DNA from: a virus
IMG/VR virus record: IMGVR_UViG_3300046543_000037
Coordinates: 1 to 28,858 of that record
Reading direction: 5' to 3' (one strand)
DNA length: 28,858 bases
Both the position numbers and the translations under genes were made by a program. Each line of letters begins with the position of its first letter. Position 1 is the stretch's first letter. The notes beneath the pieces were generated by a model. That model was not told where the DNA came from and did not search any database. It was given only the letters and a program-made list of their open reading frames with translations. This document shows positions 21,746 to 27,824 of the stretch, piece after piece.

Positions 21746-22000
21746 TCACATTTGGATGCGGCGACGGTACTCTTTTTCCGACCGCTCCAGCTTCTTCTCA
21801 AACGGGTCGCAGGAGCCTTTATCGACGCATTCAGGACAGATCATCTTCATGCAAAGCCTGCACATCCCACCAAGTTCGGTGGGATCGCACTTAGGCTTGA
21901 CCATAATGACCCGGTTGCAGTGGAAGCAGGTAAAGGAGTCGGCTTCCTGCCGGATGCCGCCCGGGTCGAAGGAAAAGGCGTAGCCGCCCGGGTTCCTCAT
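21746..22000 (-). CDS. Eight-Cys zinc-binding protein (84 aa)
   Basis: Cysteines at residues 25, 28, 38, 47, 50, 55, 58 and 64 form FTCFHC, GMCRLC and MICPEC pairs plus two singles. This fits two zinc sites in a treble-clef or double-ribbon arrangement. The C-terminus is a charged helix (DPFEKKLERSEKEYRRR). ATG at 22000 (MRNPGGYAFSFDPG) is chosen because it lies just after the stop of the 162-aa gene. A longer frame from 22114 would lie mostly inside that gene. An AGGAG lies 15 bases before the ATG, rather far. I recall similar zinc proteins in phage structural cassettes; the function is unknown. Confidence 0.72.
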   Translation of the reverse strand: MRNPGGYAFSFDPGGIRQEADSFTCFHCNRVIMVKPKCDPTELGGMCRLCMKMICPECVDKGSCDPFEKKLERSEKEYRRRIQM

Positions 22001-22007
22001 GCTTCTC

Positions 22008-22496
22008 TTATTGCTCCTGAAACAGGATCGTTCCAGTTGCCGTGCCGGTGTAGGCGGCTGAGCGACAACGAAGCTGGAAGCCAGTGGACGAAGTGGCGGG
22101 AGCCACCAGTTCACTGCCCGGAGCGGCTACCCATCGATAGGATGCACGTTGGTTGACACCAATGTAGAAGACGTTGGAACCGGTGGTGATGGTGCCGAAG
22201 GTCGAACTGTTGACGGTCGTCACCAACAGCGAGGCGGCGTCGGCGGAGTCGAGCGCGGTGGGGGTAAGGACGGTGGTGGTGGATGCAGCCGTGACGCGGC
22301 TGATATCCCACTCCACGAAGTTATCGGCAGGCGTTCCGTTGGTGCCGATCAGCACGTCATAAATCTTGGAGCGCTTGATGTTCGGCGCGGTACCGGAGCT
22401 TGTGATGCCGATCAGGGCACCGGTATAGGCCGCTGCGGTAGGCTGCTGGGTACCGCCGCCCGAGGTGGAACCGTTGGTGATTGCAAAGTTTGCCAT
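22008..22496 (-). CDS. Conserved-type phage structural protein (162 aa)
   Basis: The protein begins MANFAITNGSTSGGGTQQPT. Its core reads SKIYDVLIGTNGTPADNFVEW, then NQRASYRWVAAPGSELVAPA, and it ends in LFQEQ. The whole is beta-rich. I recall this pattern (a YD-GT-GTPADN strand, then an NQRA-RWVAAPG segment) from conserved phage head or neck proteins of unknown exact role. The ribosome site is weak, only a GGGG run about nine bases before the ATG, and the stop of the preceding NUMOD gene lies 3 bp upstream. Confidence 0.72.
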   Translation of the reverse strand: MANFAITNGSTSGGGTQQPTAAAYTGALIGITSSGTAPNIKRSKIYDVLIGTNGTPADNFVEWDISRVTAASTTTVLTPTALDSADAASLLVTTVNSSTFGTITTGSNVFYIGVNQRASYRWVAAPGSELVAPATSSTGFQLRCRSAAYTGTATGTILFQEQ

Positions 22497-22499
22497 GGT

Positions 22500-22841
22500 C
22501 TAAAAACCCCTGTTTTCCCGCTTCTGACGCGATTTAGCCACAATATCCGAACCTCCGGAATTATCAACTGACCAGACCAGATAGCTGAATCTTAGTCCGT
22601 TAATGTGCCCGGGATTGGTCTTGCGGCGGAGGGCTGAGCGAAGTTGGTCGCGGGTCAGATTGTTGGCCTTGGCGGCGTGGGAGACGCTTTCGTAAACGAT
22701 ACCTTTGCAGATGACCGGCTTGCCGCGTCTGGGACTGGCTTTGCGTTGACGCTTCTTCTTGGAGTGTTCCCGCTTGGCCCAGTAGACCGCGCGGGAAACA
22801 CTCATTTTTACCCGTGTCTCATTGCTATGTTTGAACGCCAC
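22500..22841 (-). CDS. NUMOD3/NUMOD1-type DNA-binding protein without nuclease domain (113 aa)
   Basis: The N-terminus contains KHSNETRVKMSVSRAVYWAK, closely like the NUMOD3 pattern (kHSeETk-KMS). The middle, GKPVICKGIVYESVSHAAKA, then NNLTRDQLRSALRRKTNPG, resembles NUMOD1/IENR1 with its helix-turn-helix, in which S-x-x-x-AA is the hallmark. These modules normally bind DNA in homing endonucleases next to a GIY-YIG or HNH catalytic domain. I see no GIY-YIG or HNH/His-Cys motif here; the basic stretch (SKKKRQRKASPRRGK) joins the two modules. It may be a degraded homing endonuclease or a repressor-like binder. It overlaps the preceding gene by 17 bp, which is unusual in this window. Confidence 0.68.
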   Translation of the reverse strand: MAFKHSNETRVKMSVSRAVYWAKREHSKKKRQRKASPRRGKPVICKGIVYESVSHAAKANNLTRDQLRSALRRKTNPGHINGLRFSYLVWSVDNSGGSDIVAKSRQKRENRGF

Positions 22842-23709
22842 CGAAGATGGACCTCATGTAGTCCATGTCCTCCAAGGCACCCTTCAGGAAGGGGACAGCG
22901 CCATTAAGCTGGGCCAGTTGCTGTTCGGCTTGTTGAATTCTTCCCTTAAGCTCCTGCTCCCGGACGTACAGCTTTCTGCCAAACGGCGTGGAGTCGGCAT
23001 ACCCGTATAGCGGCGGCGGTTGCGCCAGATCACTCTCATACGGGACATTGACGACAATCCCCCTCTTTGCGGCTTCCTGCATGAAATAGTGGCCGCCAGA
23101 GCGTTGCTGGATGTATTCGTCCTTGGACGCCATATCGATGCCAAACAGGGCTATTTCCTTGGCTCCAGCCTTGATGGCCATCGCCAGCATGTATGCAAAA
23201 CTGGAGGTGAAGAAGTATCTGCCAAACTCATTGAGAAGGTCTTGGATCGGCAACGGCGTGGCATTCGGGACCAGTCTTTGATCCTGCATGTAGATCGGGA
23301 AGGTCTGTTTCTTCAGCCACTCCACGTATGGCCTGCCGTAGCTCTCGCATTCCGGCCAGAGCAGGTTGCTGTGGATTTCAAACCAGACATCAACACGGGG
23401 TAATTGGTCCATATTACCGGGGGAACAGGCCCAAATTTGCCAATCCGGGTCATTAAATGGGGCCAACAGGCGAGATGACGGCGCGGTGCCGATAAGTGCA
23501 ATCTTCAGCGGTTTTGGTGCGGCTTCTGGCGACGGTTGCACGGTTGCGTGTAATATAGAGGGGGTGTTAGTCGATGCTTGCATCCCTGAGATTGGTGTAA
23601 AGTTGATTGGTTCATAAGCAGAAGACTTACCATTGGTTTTCTTCTTGAGGCCCTTGGCCTTGAGAATTTCGGTCCCGGTGGGTGTCAGCTTGGCGGTTTC
23701 CACTCTCAT
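22825..23709 (-). CDS. Rossmann-fold, DUF115/sialyltransferase-like protein (294 aa)
   Basis: After a disordered, basic N-terminus (1-65) comes LKIALIGTAPSSRLLAPF (68-85), a strand plus glycine loop. DWQIWACSPGN and RVDVWFEIHSNLLWPE follow. Further conserved-looking blocks are FFTSSFAYMLAMAIKAGAKE, then ALFGIDMASKDEYIQQR and GHYFMQEAAKRGIVVNVPYE. This order resembles the Rossmann-like phage proteins related to DUF115 and Cst-type glycosyltransferases. The C-terminus (about 245-290) is a coiled coil followed by SIFGGVQT. A nucleotide-sugar or virion role is inferred; no catalytic residue is assigned. The start overlaps the upstream stop by ATGA. Confidence 0.65.
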   Translation of the reverse strand: MRVETAKLTPTGTEILKAKGLKKKTNGKSSAYEPINFTPISGMQASTNTPSILHATVQPSPEAAPKPLKIALIGTAPSSRLLAPFNDPDWQIWACSPGNMDQLPRVDVWFEIHSNLLWPECESYGRPYVEWLKKQTFPIYMQDQRLVPNATPLPIQDLLNEFGRYFFTSSFAYMLAMAIKAGAKEIALFGIDMASKDEYIQQRSGGHYFMQEAAKRGIVVNVPYESDLAQPPPLYGYADSTPFGRKLYVREQELKGRIQQAEQQLAQLNGAVPFLKGALEDMDYMRSIFGGVQT

Positions 23710-24095
23710 ACTCCCGTTATCGTGGCGGATTGGAGCGTGATGCTCTGGCCACTTAATATCAGGACCGAGGGAATAAGGATATCGTATGCCGTAGAAACAC
23801 CAACAGTCAGGCCAGAAACCACCACAGTTCCGCCGGAATCTTCGATATCAGCAAGGGCCAATGGATTGGTGGGGGTGGTGGTGAACAGCGTCGGGGCCGT
23901 CTGAGGCATGCCTATGAAGGTCAAGATGCCACCGCTAACCGTGCCAGATGGCTTGGCAAGTGGGATCAGGCAGACCGTATCGGTTGAGGTGGTTGGTAGT
24001 AATCTCAGCATGCCAAAGCTGGAGCCAGCATCGATATTGGCCACCACATCAAGCAGCTGGGCATTGATAGTCGGGATGTTATAGTTGACAGACAT
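23706..24095 (-). CDS. Small beta-rich structural-type protein (129 aa)
   Basis: The product starts MSVNYNIPTINAQLLDVVAN and is beta-rich, with hydrophobic strands (GMLRLLPTTSTDTVCLIPL, GGTVVVSGLTVGVSTAYDIL) and no membrane helix or catalytic motif. It probably belongs to the capsid/neck group of small virion proteins, judged by position and composition. The stop overlaps the next start (ATGA) and the gene begins 8 bp after the 113-aa gene. I do not recognise the family. Confidence 0.7.
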   Translation of the reverse strand: MSVNYNIPTINAQLLDVVANIDAGSSFGMLRLLPTTSTDTVCLIPLAKPSGTVSGGILTFIGMPQTAPTLFTTTPTNPLALADIEDSGGTVVVSGLTVGVSTAYDILIPSVLILSGQSITLQSATITGV

Positions 24096-24103
24096 CCACC
24101 AAC

Positions 24104-24445
24104 TTACCCCCCTGAGATGAGGGTGGCTACCACGGTGCCGGTGCTGGTACCGGCTGTTACGTTAATCCGGATGCCATTAACCGGGAGGGTAAAGGAACCA
24201 AACACGTTCCCGGTCTGCGCCGAGGAAAACGATGATGCAAACCATACCGCACCTGTTGCCGTGATCGTTGACCCGGGGCCTATGTTGGTGAAGGTCTGCT
24301 CGATGCTGTAGGTGTTGCCAGTGCTGACGACGCCAATGCCAATGTTCATTGGAGCGGTCATGTTCATGTAATCAGGGACAAAGACATCAAAACCTGTCGT
24401 GGAGGACAGGCCAGTCACCGTGATTACCTTTGGCATCGAGGGCAT
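24104..24445 (-). CDS. Small beta-rich structural-type protein (113 aa)
   Basis: The protein begins MPSMPKVITVTGLSSTTGFD and is made of Thr/Ser/Gly-rich strands (IEQTFTNIGPGSTITATGAV, GSFTLPVNGIRINVTAG), ending ATLISGG. Such composition is typical of minor capsid-surface proteins. The start lies 6 bp after the stop of the 57-aa gene and has only a weak ribosome site (GAAGTGAG). No specific family is recognised. Confidence 0.7.
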   Translation of the reverse strand: MPSMPKVITVTGLSSTTGFDVFVPDYMNMTAPMNIGIGVVSTGNTYSIEQTFTNIGPGSTITATGAVWFASSFSSAQTGNVFGSFTLPVNGIRINVTAGTSTGTVVATLISGG

Positions 24446-24451
24446 GGCGTC

Positions 24452-24625
24452 TCACTTCTTGTGCATTTTGCCCAGAGTGAGAGCCAATCTGGCGCGTTGA
24501 CCGACTTTGCCGGAAGCGTGTTTCTTCAGTTCAGCGAATTCGTGGACAGGCTTCCCGGCAGCCTTGGCTTCCTTGGTGAAGCTACCGGGATGCTTGATGG
24601 CACCCTTGATCCAGTTCTTTGACAC
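24452..24625 (-). CDS. Basic miniprotein (57 aa), GTG start
   Basis: GTG at 24625 follows directly after the TAG stop of the 87-aa gene, and the frame ends with TGA at 24452-24454. The sequence starts MSKNWIKGAIKHPGSFTKEA and includes HEFAELKKHASGK and RARLALTLGKMHKK. It is Lys-rich and helical. I recall small phage proteins with the W-I-x-GAIK-HPG start and RARLA-TL-KM end as a recurrent family in capsid cassettes of alphaproteobacterial phages. The function is unknown; DNA or scaffold contact is possible because of the charge. The gene is easily missed because it is short and starts with GTG. Confidence 0.72.
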   Translation of the reverse strand: MSKNWIKGAIKHPGSFTKEAKAAGKPVHEFAELKKHASGKVGQRARLALTLGKMHKK

Positions 24626-24889
24626 CTAGGCGTCCCCGTTGGTCCTTACATACGCCGAAGAGAAGGGTGAGCCGCCAGTACGGCCACCACGGGCAAACTT
24701 GTCCATCCGCTTCTTGGACTTCTCGCCCATCACCTTGCCGCCACACTTGAAGGTGTCCTTTCTGGACTTGGCTTCCTTCATGACGTTCTCTTTGCCGCCG
24801 CTGTAATCGACGCCGCCACCCGCCGTCTCGGTGACACCGGTCTTGAAGCCAGCGGAACTATGTTTCCCGCCCTTGTGACGATTGGCCAT
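24626..24889 (-). CDS. Lys/Gly-rich small protein with ARGG motif (87 aa)
   Basis: The start ATG (24889) follows AAGGAA by seven bases, and this site lies right after the stop of the 112-aa gene. The protein begins MANRHKGGKHSSAGFKTG, has KCGGKVMGEKSKKRMDKF and then ARGGRTGGSPFSSAYV, and is very basic. I recall small phage proteins ending RTG--SPFSSA as a common type in such cassettes. There is no hydrophobic core, so it is likely disordered or DNA/protein binding. The ARGG element echoes motifs in larger proteins of this window. The stop codon abuts the GTG of the next gene. Confidence 0.75.
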   Translation of the reverse strand: MANRHKGGKHSSAGFKTGVTETAGGGVDYSGGKENVMKEAKSRKDTFKCGGKVMGEKSKKRMDKFARGGRTGGSPFSSAYVRTNGDA

Positions 24890-24903
24890 AATAACGTTCC
24901 TTA

Positions 24904-25242
24904 TTAACCGGTAACGGATTGCAGGCTCTTCAGCGTGATGCCGCTGCCGGAAATGGCATTGCTGGAAGAGAGGCGAAGGCCACCGAGCGGCGACAGCACG
25001 GTGTAGATGGTGTTGGCGTCCACGCCCGGAGAAGTCGAGACGACGATGGCTGAACTGAGGTTGGCCCAAGAGATGGTCGGCGCTGGCGTAAAGGTCGGGT
25101 CGTCCAGTGTGAACTGAACGAAGACACCAGCCCCCGAAGAGCCGTTCCCCGTGACCTGAAGTGTCGTGGTCTTCAGAACCGGGTTCAGGATAATCACTGG
25201 CGAGACGCCCAGTGAGGAAATGGTGGTGGATTGCGCGGCCAT
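24904..25242 (-). CDS. Small beta-rich capsid-cassette protein (112 aa)
   Basis: The product starts MAAQSTTISSLGVSPVIILN and is beta-rich (TLQVTGNGSSGAGVFVQFTL, DANTIYTVLSPLGGLRLSSS), ending LKSLQSVTG. A GAAGGA ribosome site precedes the ATG at good spacing. Position two genes after the capsid suggests a minor capsid or decoration component. I recall similar conserved hypothetical proteins in phages but no proven role. Confidence 0.72.
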   Translation of the reverse strand: MAAQSTTISSLGVSPVIILNPVLKTTTLQVTGNGSSGAGVFVQFTLDDPTFTPAPTISWANLSSAIVVSTSPGVDANTIYTVLSPLGGLRLSSSNAISGSGITLKSLQSVTG

Positions 25243-25258
25243 AAATCAGGTTCCTTCT

Positions 25259-25393
25259 TTAGGTATCGACTTGAACAATCCACTCGATGACGTTGGTAAT
25301 CTCCGCCGCCGCCGATGCGGCCCTGCTGATAAGCGGTTTGATGGCCCCGAAAGTCCCCAACCTTATCACGCCAGCGTTGAATACCAAGATCAT
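25259..25393 (-). CDS. Miniprotein directly after the capsid gene (44 aa)
   Basis: A strong AAGGAG ribosome site lies inside TAAGGAG at 25400-25406, where TAA is the capsid stop, six to seven bases before ATG 25393. The protein begins MILVFNAGVIRLGTFGAIKP and ends EITNVIEWIVQVDT. It is hydrophobic and mostly strand/helix, without a charged cluster or a clean membrane helix. The same frame extends upstream inside the capsid gene without this ribosome site, so the ATG here is preferred. The function is unknown. The excellent ribosome site and position suggest high expression with the capsid. Confidence 0.68.
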   Translation of the reverse strand: MILVFNAGVIRLGTFGAIKPLISRAASAAAEITNVIEWIVQVDT

Positions 25394-25403
25394 TAGCGGC
25401 TCC

Positions 25404-26318
25404 TTAAGAGAGCGGGAACGTCCCGTAGGTCGAGCGCCAGTCGTAGTAGCCGAAGCTGTAACGCTGGTATCCCTTGACCAACAGGTTGTCGGTGGTGAAT
25501 TCAACCTGCATGTCCATCTCGAATGGAATGCGGTTCATGTAGATCAGGCCGTCAACGTTGGTCATCATGAACCAAGCAAACGCACTGGTCAGGTAGTCGT
25601 TGATGACGTAGCTCTCCTTGAGAGAATCGTTCATGCCAAGGATGGCGTTCACGTCATTGGTGGCTGTACCGGGGCGAAGCTCGCTGCGGAACAGACGGAT
25701 CGCTACCGGCTCAAGCTGGGTCGGGATCACGATCTTCTTGCCACGGGCGTAAATCTTCAGCCCGGCATTGTCCTTCCACGTCGAGCGGATGGCAATCGCC
25801 GCGTTGAGCATGGAGGTTTCGTTGAGGTCCACGTCCACGGAGGGCCGGTTGGCAATCGTGGTGCCATCGATGGGATGGGCCGGGTCGTAAAGCGCCTTGC
25901 CGTCACCACCCACGTTGGCGTTGAACACGTTGCCGGTGTTCAGCACGTTGGCGGCGTAGATTTCTTCCGTCTGCTGGAACGAAGCCATAAGGCCATCGTT
26001 GGAAGGCCCAAACTCGGCCTTGTACAGATTGTCATCGATTGCCTTTCTGGTAATCGCATAACCAAGGCCGATTTCGTTGTGCTCTTGGTTATAGACAAAC
26101 CGCTCACCAGCCGAATTGTCGAAGGCGGTGACACCACCCTCCTGCTTAAGCTGGGCAAGACCGAGGTAGCGCATGGAAGCCCGTCGCTCCAGCGCCATCT
26201 TGGAGTCGGTGGTCTTGAAGATTTTCGGCCACTGACGTTCGATCTGGTCGTATTTGCCAGAAATGCCCCAAAGGCCCGGGAGCAACAGGTCACGAATTTG
26301 AGCGAGTGCGACGGGCAT
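25404..26318 (-). CDS. Major capsid protein (304 aa)
   Basis: The protein forms the head shell. It starts MPVALAQIRDLLLPGLWGIS. The middle has FGPSNDGLMASFQQTEEIYA and ALYDPAHPIDGTTIANRP. The C-terminal half has KKIVIPTQLEPVAIRLFRSE and a strand (YMNRIPFEMDMQVEFTTDNL) typical of HK97-fold P-domain/A-domain sequences, ending YDWRSTYGTFPLS. I base the call on the pattern of Mu gpT-like and related capsids, on length and on place between a capsid-associated protein and small structural genes. An AAGGAG ribosome site inside TAAGGAG (26326-26332, sharing the upstream stop) precedes the ATG. The exact capsid family is not verified. Confidence 0.85.
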   Translation of the reverse strand: MPVALAQIRDLLLPGLWGISGKYDQIERQWPKIFKTTDSKMALERRASMRYLGLAQLKQEGGVTAFDNSAGERFVYNQEHNEIGLGYAITRKAIDDNLYKAEFGPSNDGLMASFQQTEEIYAANVLNTGNVFNANVGGDGKALYDPAHPIDGTTIANRPSVDVDLNETSMLNAAIAIRSTWKDNAGLKIYARGKKIVIPTQLEPVAIRLFRSELRPGTATNDVNAILGMNDSLKESYVINDYLTSAFAWFMMTNVDGLIYMNRIPFEMDMQVEFTTDNLLVKGYQRYSFGYYDWRSTYGTFPLS

Positions 26319-26329
26319 TAGATTACTCC

Positions 26330-26947
26330 TTAGATGCCGGTGGTGTTGTTGCGGTCGAAGTTATTGGGAGCCACAACAACGATGTTACCGGCTGAGGTAT
26401 TGTCAGTACCGTTGACGCCGGGAGGTGCCCAGTTTGAATAAAGATCGTAGAGACGCCACGGCAGGGTAGCTGTGGTGGCGAAGGAGGTGGATGCCAGCGT
26501 CATGCCGGAAATGCCGGTCGTGGTGTTGGCGGCACCGAAGGTACCGGACGACACGCCAAAGTTCAGGTTGACCATGGAAGAGGTGACGGTGCCGGAAGTC
26601 GAGCACTGCACGATGTAGAGCATGTCCGGATCGGTGCAGACCCACGCCTGCGCGTCAGCGGTGCCTGAGGTGGTGGCAACCGAACCCGGGAAGAACGGGG
26701 ACCAAACCTTGCGGTTGACGGTCGGGCTGAAGAATTCGCAGCCAAAGAAGACACCACGGACCTGAGACAGGCCAGACGAAAGCACGGTGACGTAGGGACC
26801 AGTGGTGGAGGTCGCTACAACGTCGCCGGTACCGATGACGTTGGTGTCGCTTGATGCAATGGTAAGGGTATCGAAGCCCGCAGTCGGGGCACCGCCATCA
26901 AGGCGGCGGAACTGACGAAAACCGAAGGGGGCGAGGGTATTGGCCAT
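26330..26947 (-). CDS. Capsid-associated / decoration-type protein (205 aa)
   Basis: The protein begins MANTLAPFGFRQFRRLDGGA, a start I recall from structural proteins located immediately before the major capsid gene in many phages. Thr/Ser-rich beta strands follow (VVATSTTGPYVTVLSSG, GMTLASTSFATTATLPW) and it ends NFDRNNTTGI. It is likely a decoration or capsid-stabilizing protein, inferred from order and composition. The ATG follows AGGAG by six bases and is the first gene after the strong promoter at 27049-27077. It shares the TAA of its stop with the capsid ribosome site. Confidence 0.78.
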   Translation of the reverse strand: MANTLAPFGFRQFRRLDGGAPTAGFDTLTIASSDTNVIGTGDVVATSTTGPYVTVLSSGLSQVRGVFFGCEFFSPTVNRKVWSPFFPGSVATTSGTADAQAWVCTDPDMLYIVQCSTSGTVTSSMVNLNFGVSSGTFGAANTTTGISGMTLASTSFATTATLPWRLYDLYSNWAPPGVNGTDNTSAGNIVVVAPNNFDRNNTTGI

Positions 26948-27022
26948 GGATAGCTCCTGTGTCGTTCCCTAGACCTATTTCTAAGGGATCAACGGAAGCC
27001 ACCACGGCGTGTGATGGGAAGA

Positions 27023-27037
27023 AGGACAGCGCGTCCT
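27023..27037 (-). promoter_or_regulatory. Short stem-loop at the predicted 5' end of the capsid mRNA
   Basis: AGGAC and GTCCT arms of 5 bp flank a 5-base loop. It would lie about 5-20 bases from the predicted transcription start near 27042. No T-run follows, so it is not a classical terminator. Its function, if any, is inferred. Confidence 0.3.
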
Positions 27038-27048
27038 GAATAACGGTA

Positions 27049-27077
27049 TTTATATGTCAGAAATAAGGGTGGGTCAA
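27049..27077 (-). promoter_or_regulatory. Strong sigma-70-type promoter driving the capsid operon
   Basis: On the minus strand, TTGACC (-35, 27072-27077) and TATAAA (-10, 27049-27054) are each 5 of 6 matches to consensus and are separated by exactly 17 bases. The -35 begins two bases after the stop codon of the small gene at 27079. The 131-bp gap 26948-27078 is the largest non-coding interval between the right edge and the capsid genes. Confidence 0.72.
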
Positions 27078-27078
27078 A

Positions 27079-27273
27079 CTAGCGGCTATCTTGTGCCAAT
27101 AAACGGGCAAATCTACGGGCAAGCTGGCCATCAGAAAGATGACCAATTGCCTCCCTGATCGTATTGGCATCCTCGCGCTTGGCTCCGTCCAAGAGCCATT
27201 TGCGGATATTATGATGCTGGATATGCCCCAGCAGGTTCTCGTAACTAGCCTTCCGGGACATCGATACGCTCAT
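27079..27273 (-). CDS. Small helical protein (64 aa)
   Basis: I chose ATG at 27273 (MSVSMSRKASYENLLGHIQH), which overlaps the 189-aa gene by 29 bp; another ATG at 27261 is possible. A longer frame from 27354 would overlap that gene by 110 bp and has no reason to be preferred. The product is helical and basic, with NIRKWLLDGAKREDANTIRE and HLSDGQLARRFARLLAQ. It resembles a small helix-turn-helix-like bundle but has no confirmed fold. Weak AGAAAAG lies near the ribosome position. It is the last gene before the capsid promoter. Confidence 0.6.
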   Translation of the reverse strand: MSVSMSRKASYENLLGHIQHHNIRKWLLDGAKREDANTIREAIGHLSDGQLARRFARLLAQDSR

Positions 27274-27814
27274 AGCTTTTCTGGACGTAGGTGGCCTTCC
27301 GGGCAGATTGGTGTCCGGTATCGGCAAGGTTGGACCTGACAGCATCGCCACCACGAAGCTGTTGCTCCTTGGCTTGGACCTGTTGACGGGCCTTACCGAA
27401 CTCGCGGGCCTCTGTCTGCCTGCAAAGCTCTTCCGGCTTCTCCATCAGGATCAGGCCGTCATATTCGATTTCGCCTTCAAACCCCTTCGGGGTGAAAAGA
27501 CCGGGATGGCGGGATGCCGGGACCGGCTCCCAGCCCGTGGCTTGGTATCGGCCATATCGGCGGGTTTGCTGCTGGCCGAAGACAGAAAGCGTCTTCCAGT
27601 TATAGCGCATGCCGTCCGGGATAATATCCGGGGGGATATGGAGCATATCACTCTCTTCCTCCAAGGCGGCCTGACGGTCGTAATCGATCTTCACGGCCTT
27701 CTTTTTGGTACTTGTAACTACTTGGACCTTCTGTGGCTTTGCAGCAATCTCATCGTTGTCCTCAGCTATAACGTTAAGCTTAGGCTTATTCTTGGTCCCC
27801 GGGGGGCGTCCCAT
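27245..27814 (-). CDS. Conserved-type phage protein with AT-hook-like start (189 aa)
   Basis: The protein opens with MGRPPGTKNKPKLN, a G-R-P-like basic segment similar to AT-hook peptides, then a Lys-rich region (KKKAVKIDYDRQAALEEE). The core reads HIPPDIIPDGMRYNWKTLSV, then GWEPVPASRHPGLFTPKG and EYDGLILMEKPEELCRQ. I recall this IPPDIIPDGM...W...GW-PVP--RHP block from conserved phage proteins located just before the capsid genes, without known function. The C-terminus is charged and helical. The ribosome site is AAGGAG inside TAAGGAG at 27821-27827, sharing the stop of the upstream scaffold-like gene. Confidence 0.72.
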   Translation of the reverse strand: MGRPPGTKNKPKLNVIAEDNDEIAAKPQKVQVVTSTKKKAVKIDYDRQAALEEESDMLHIPPDIIPDGMRYNWKTLSVFGQQQTRRYGRYQATGWEPVPASRHPGLFTPKGFEGEIEYDGLILMEKPEELCRQTEAREFGKARQQVQAKEQQLRGGDAVRSNLADTGHQSARKATYVQKSYERIDVPEG

Positions 27815-27824
27815 GGATATCTCC

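Noticed and set aside
22008-22114. Longer start (22114) for the zinc protein gene
   Set aside because: It would overlap the 162-aa gene by more than 100 bp, and the extra residues have no cysteine or conserved pattern.
25287-26321. Long plus-strand frame (344 codons) opposite the capsid gene
   Set aside because: It is the mirror of the capsid reading frame; it has no ribosome site and no recognisable protein pattern, while the minus strand has strong signals.
26948-27078. Rho-independent terminator in the capsid upstream gap
   Set aside because: The only hairpin has a 5-bp stem and no T-run, and a promoter occupies the same interval.
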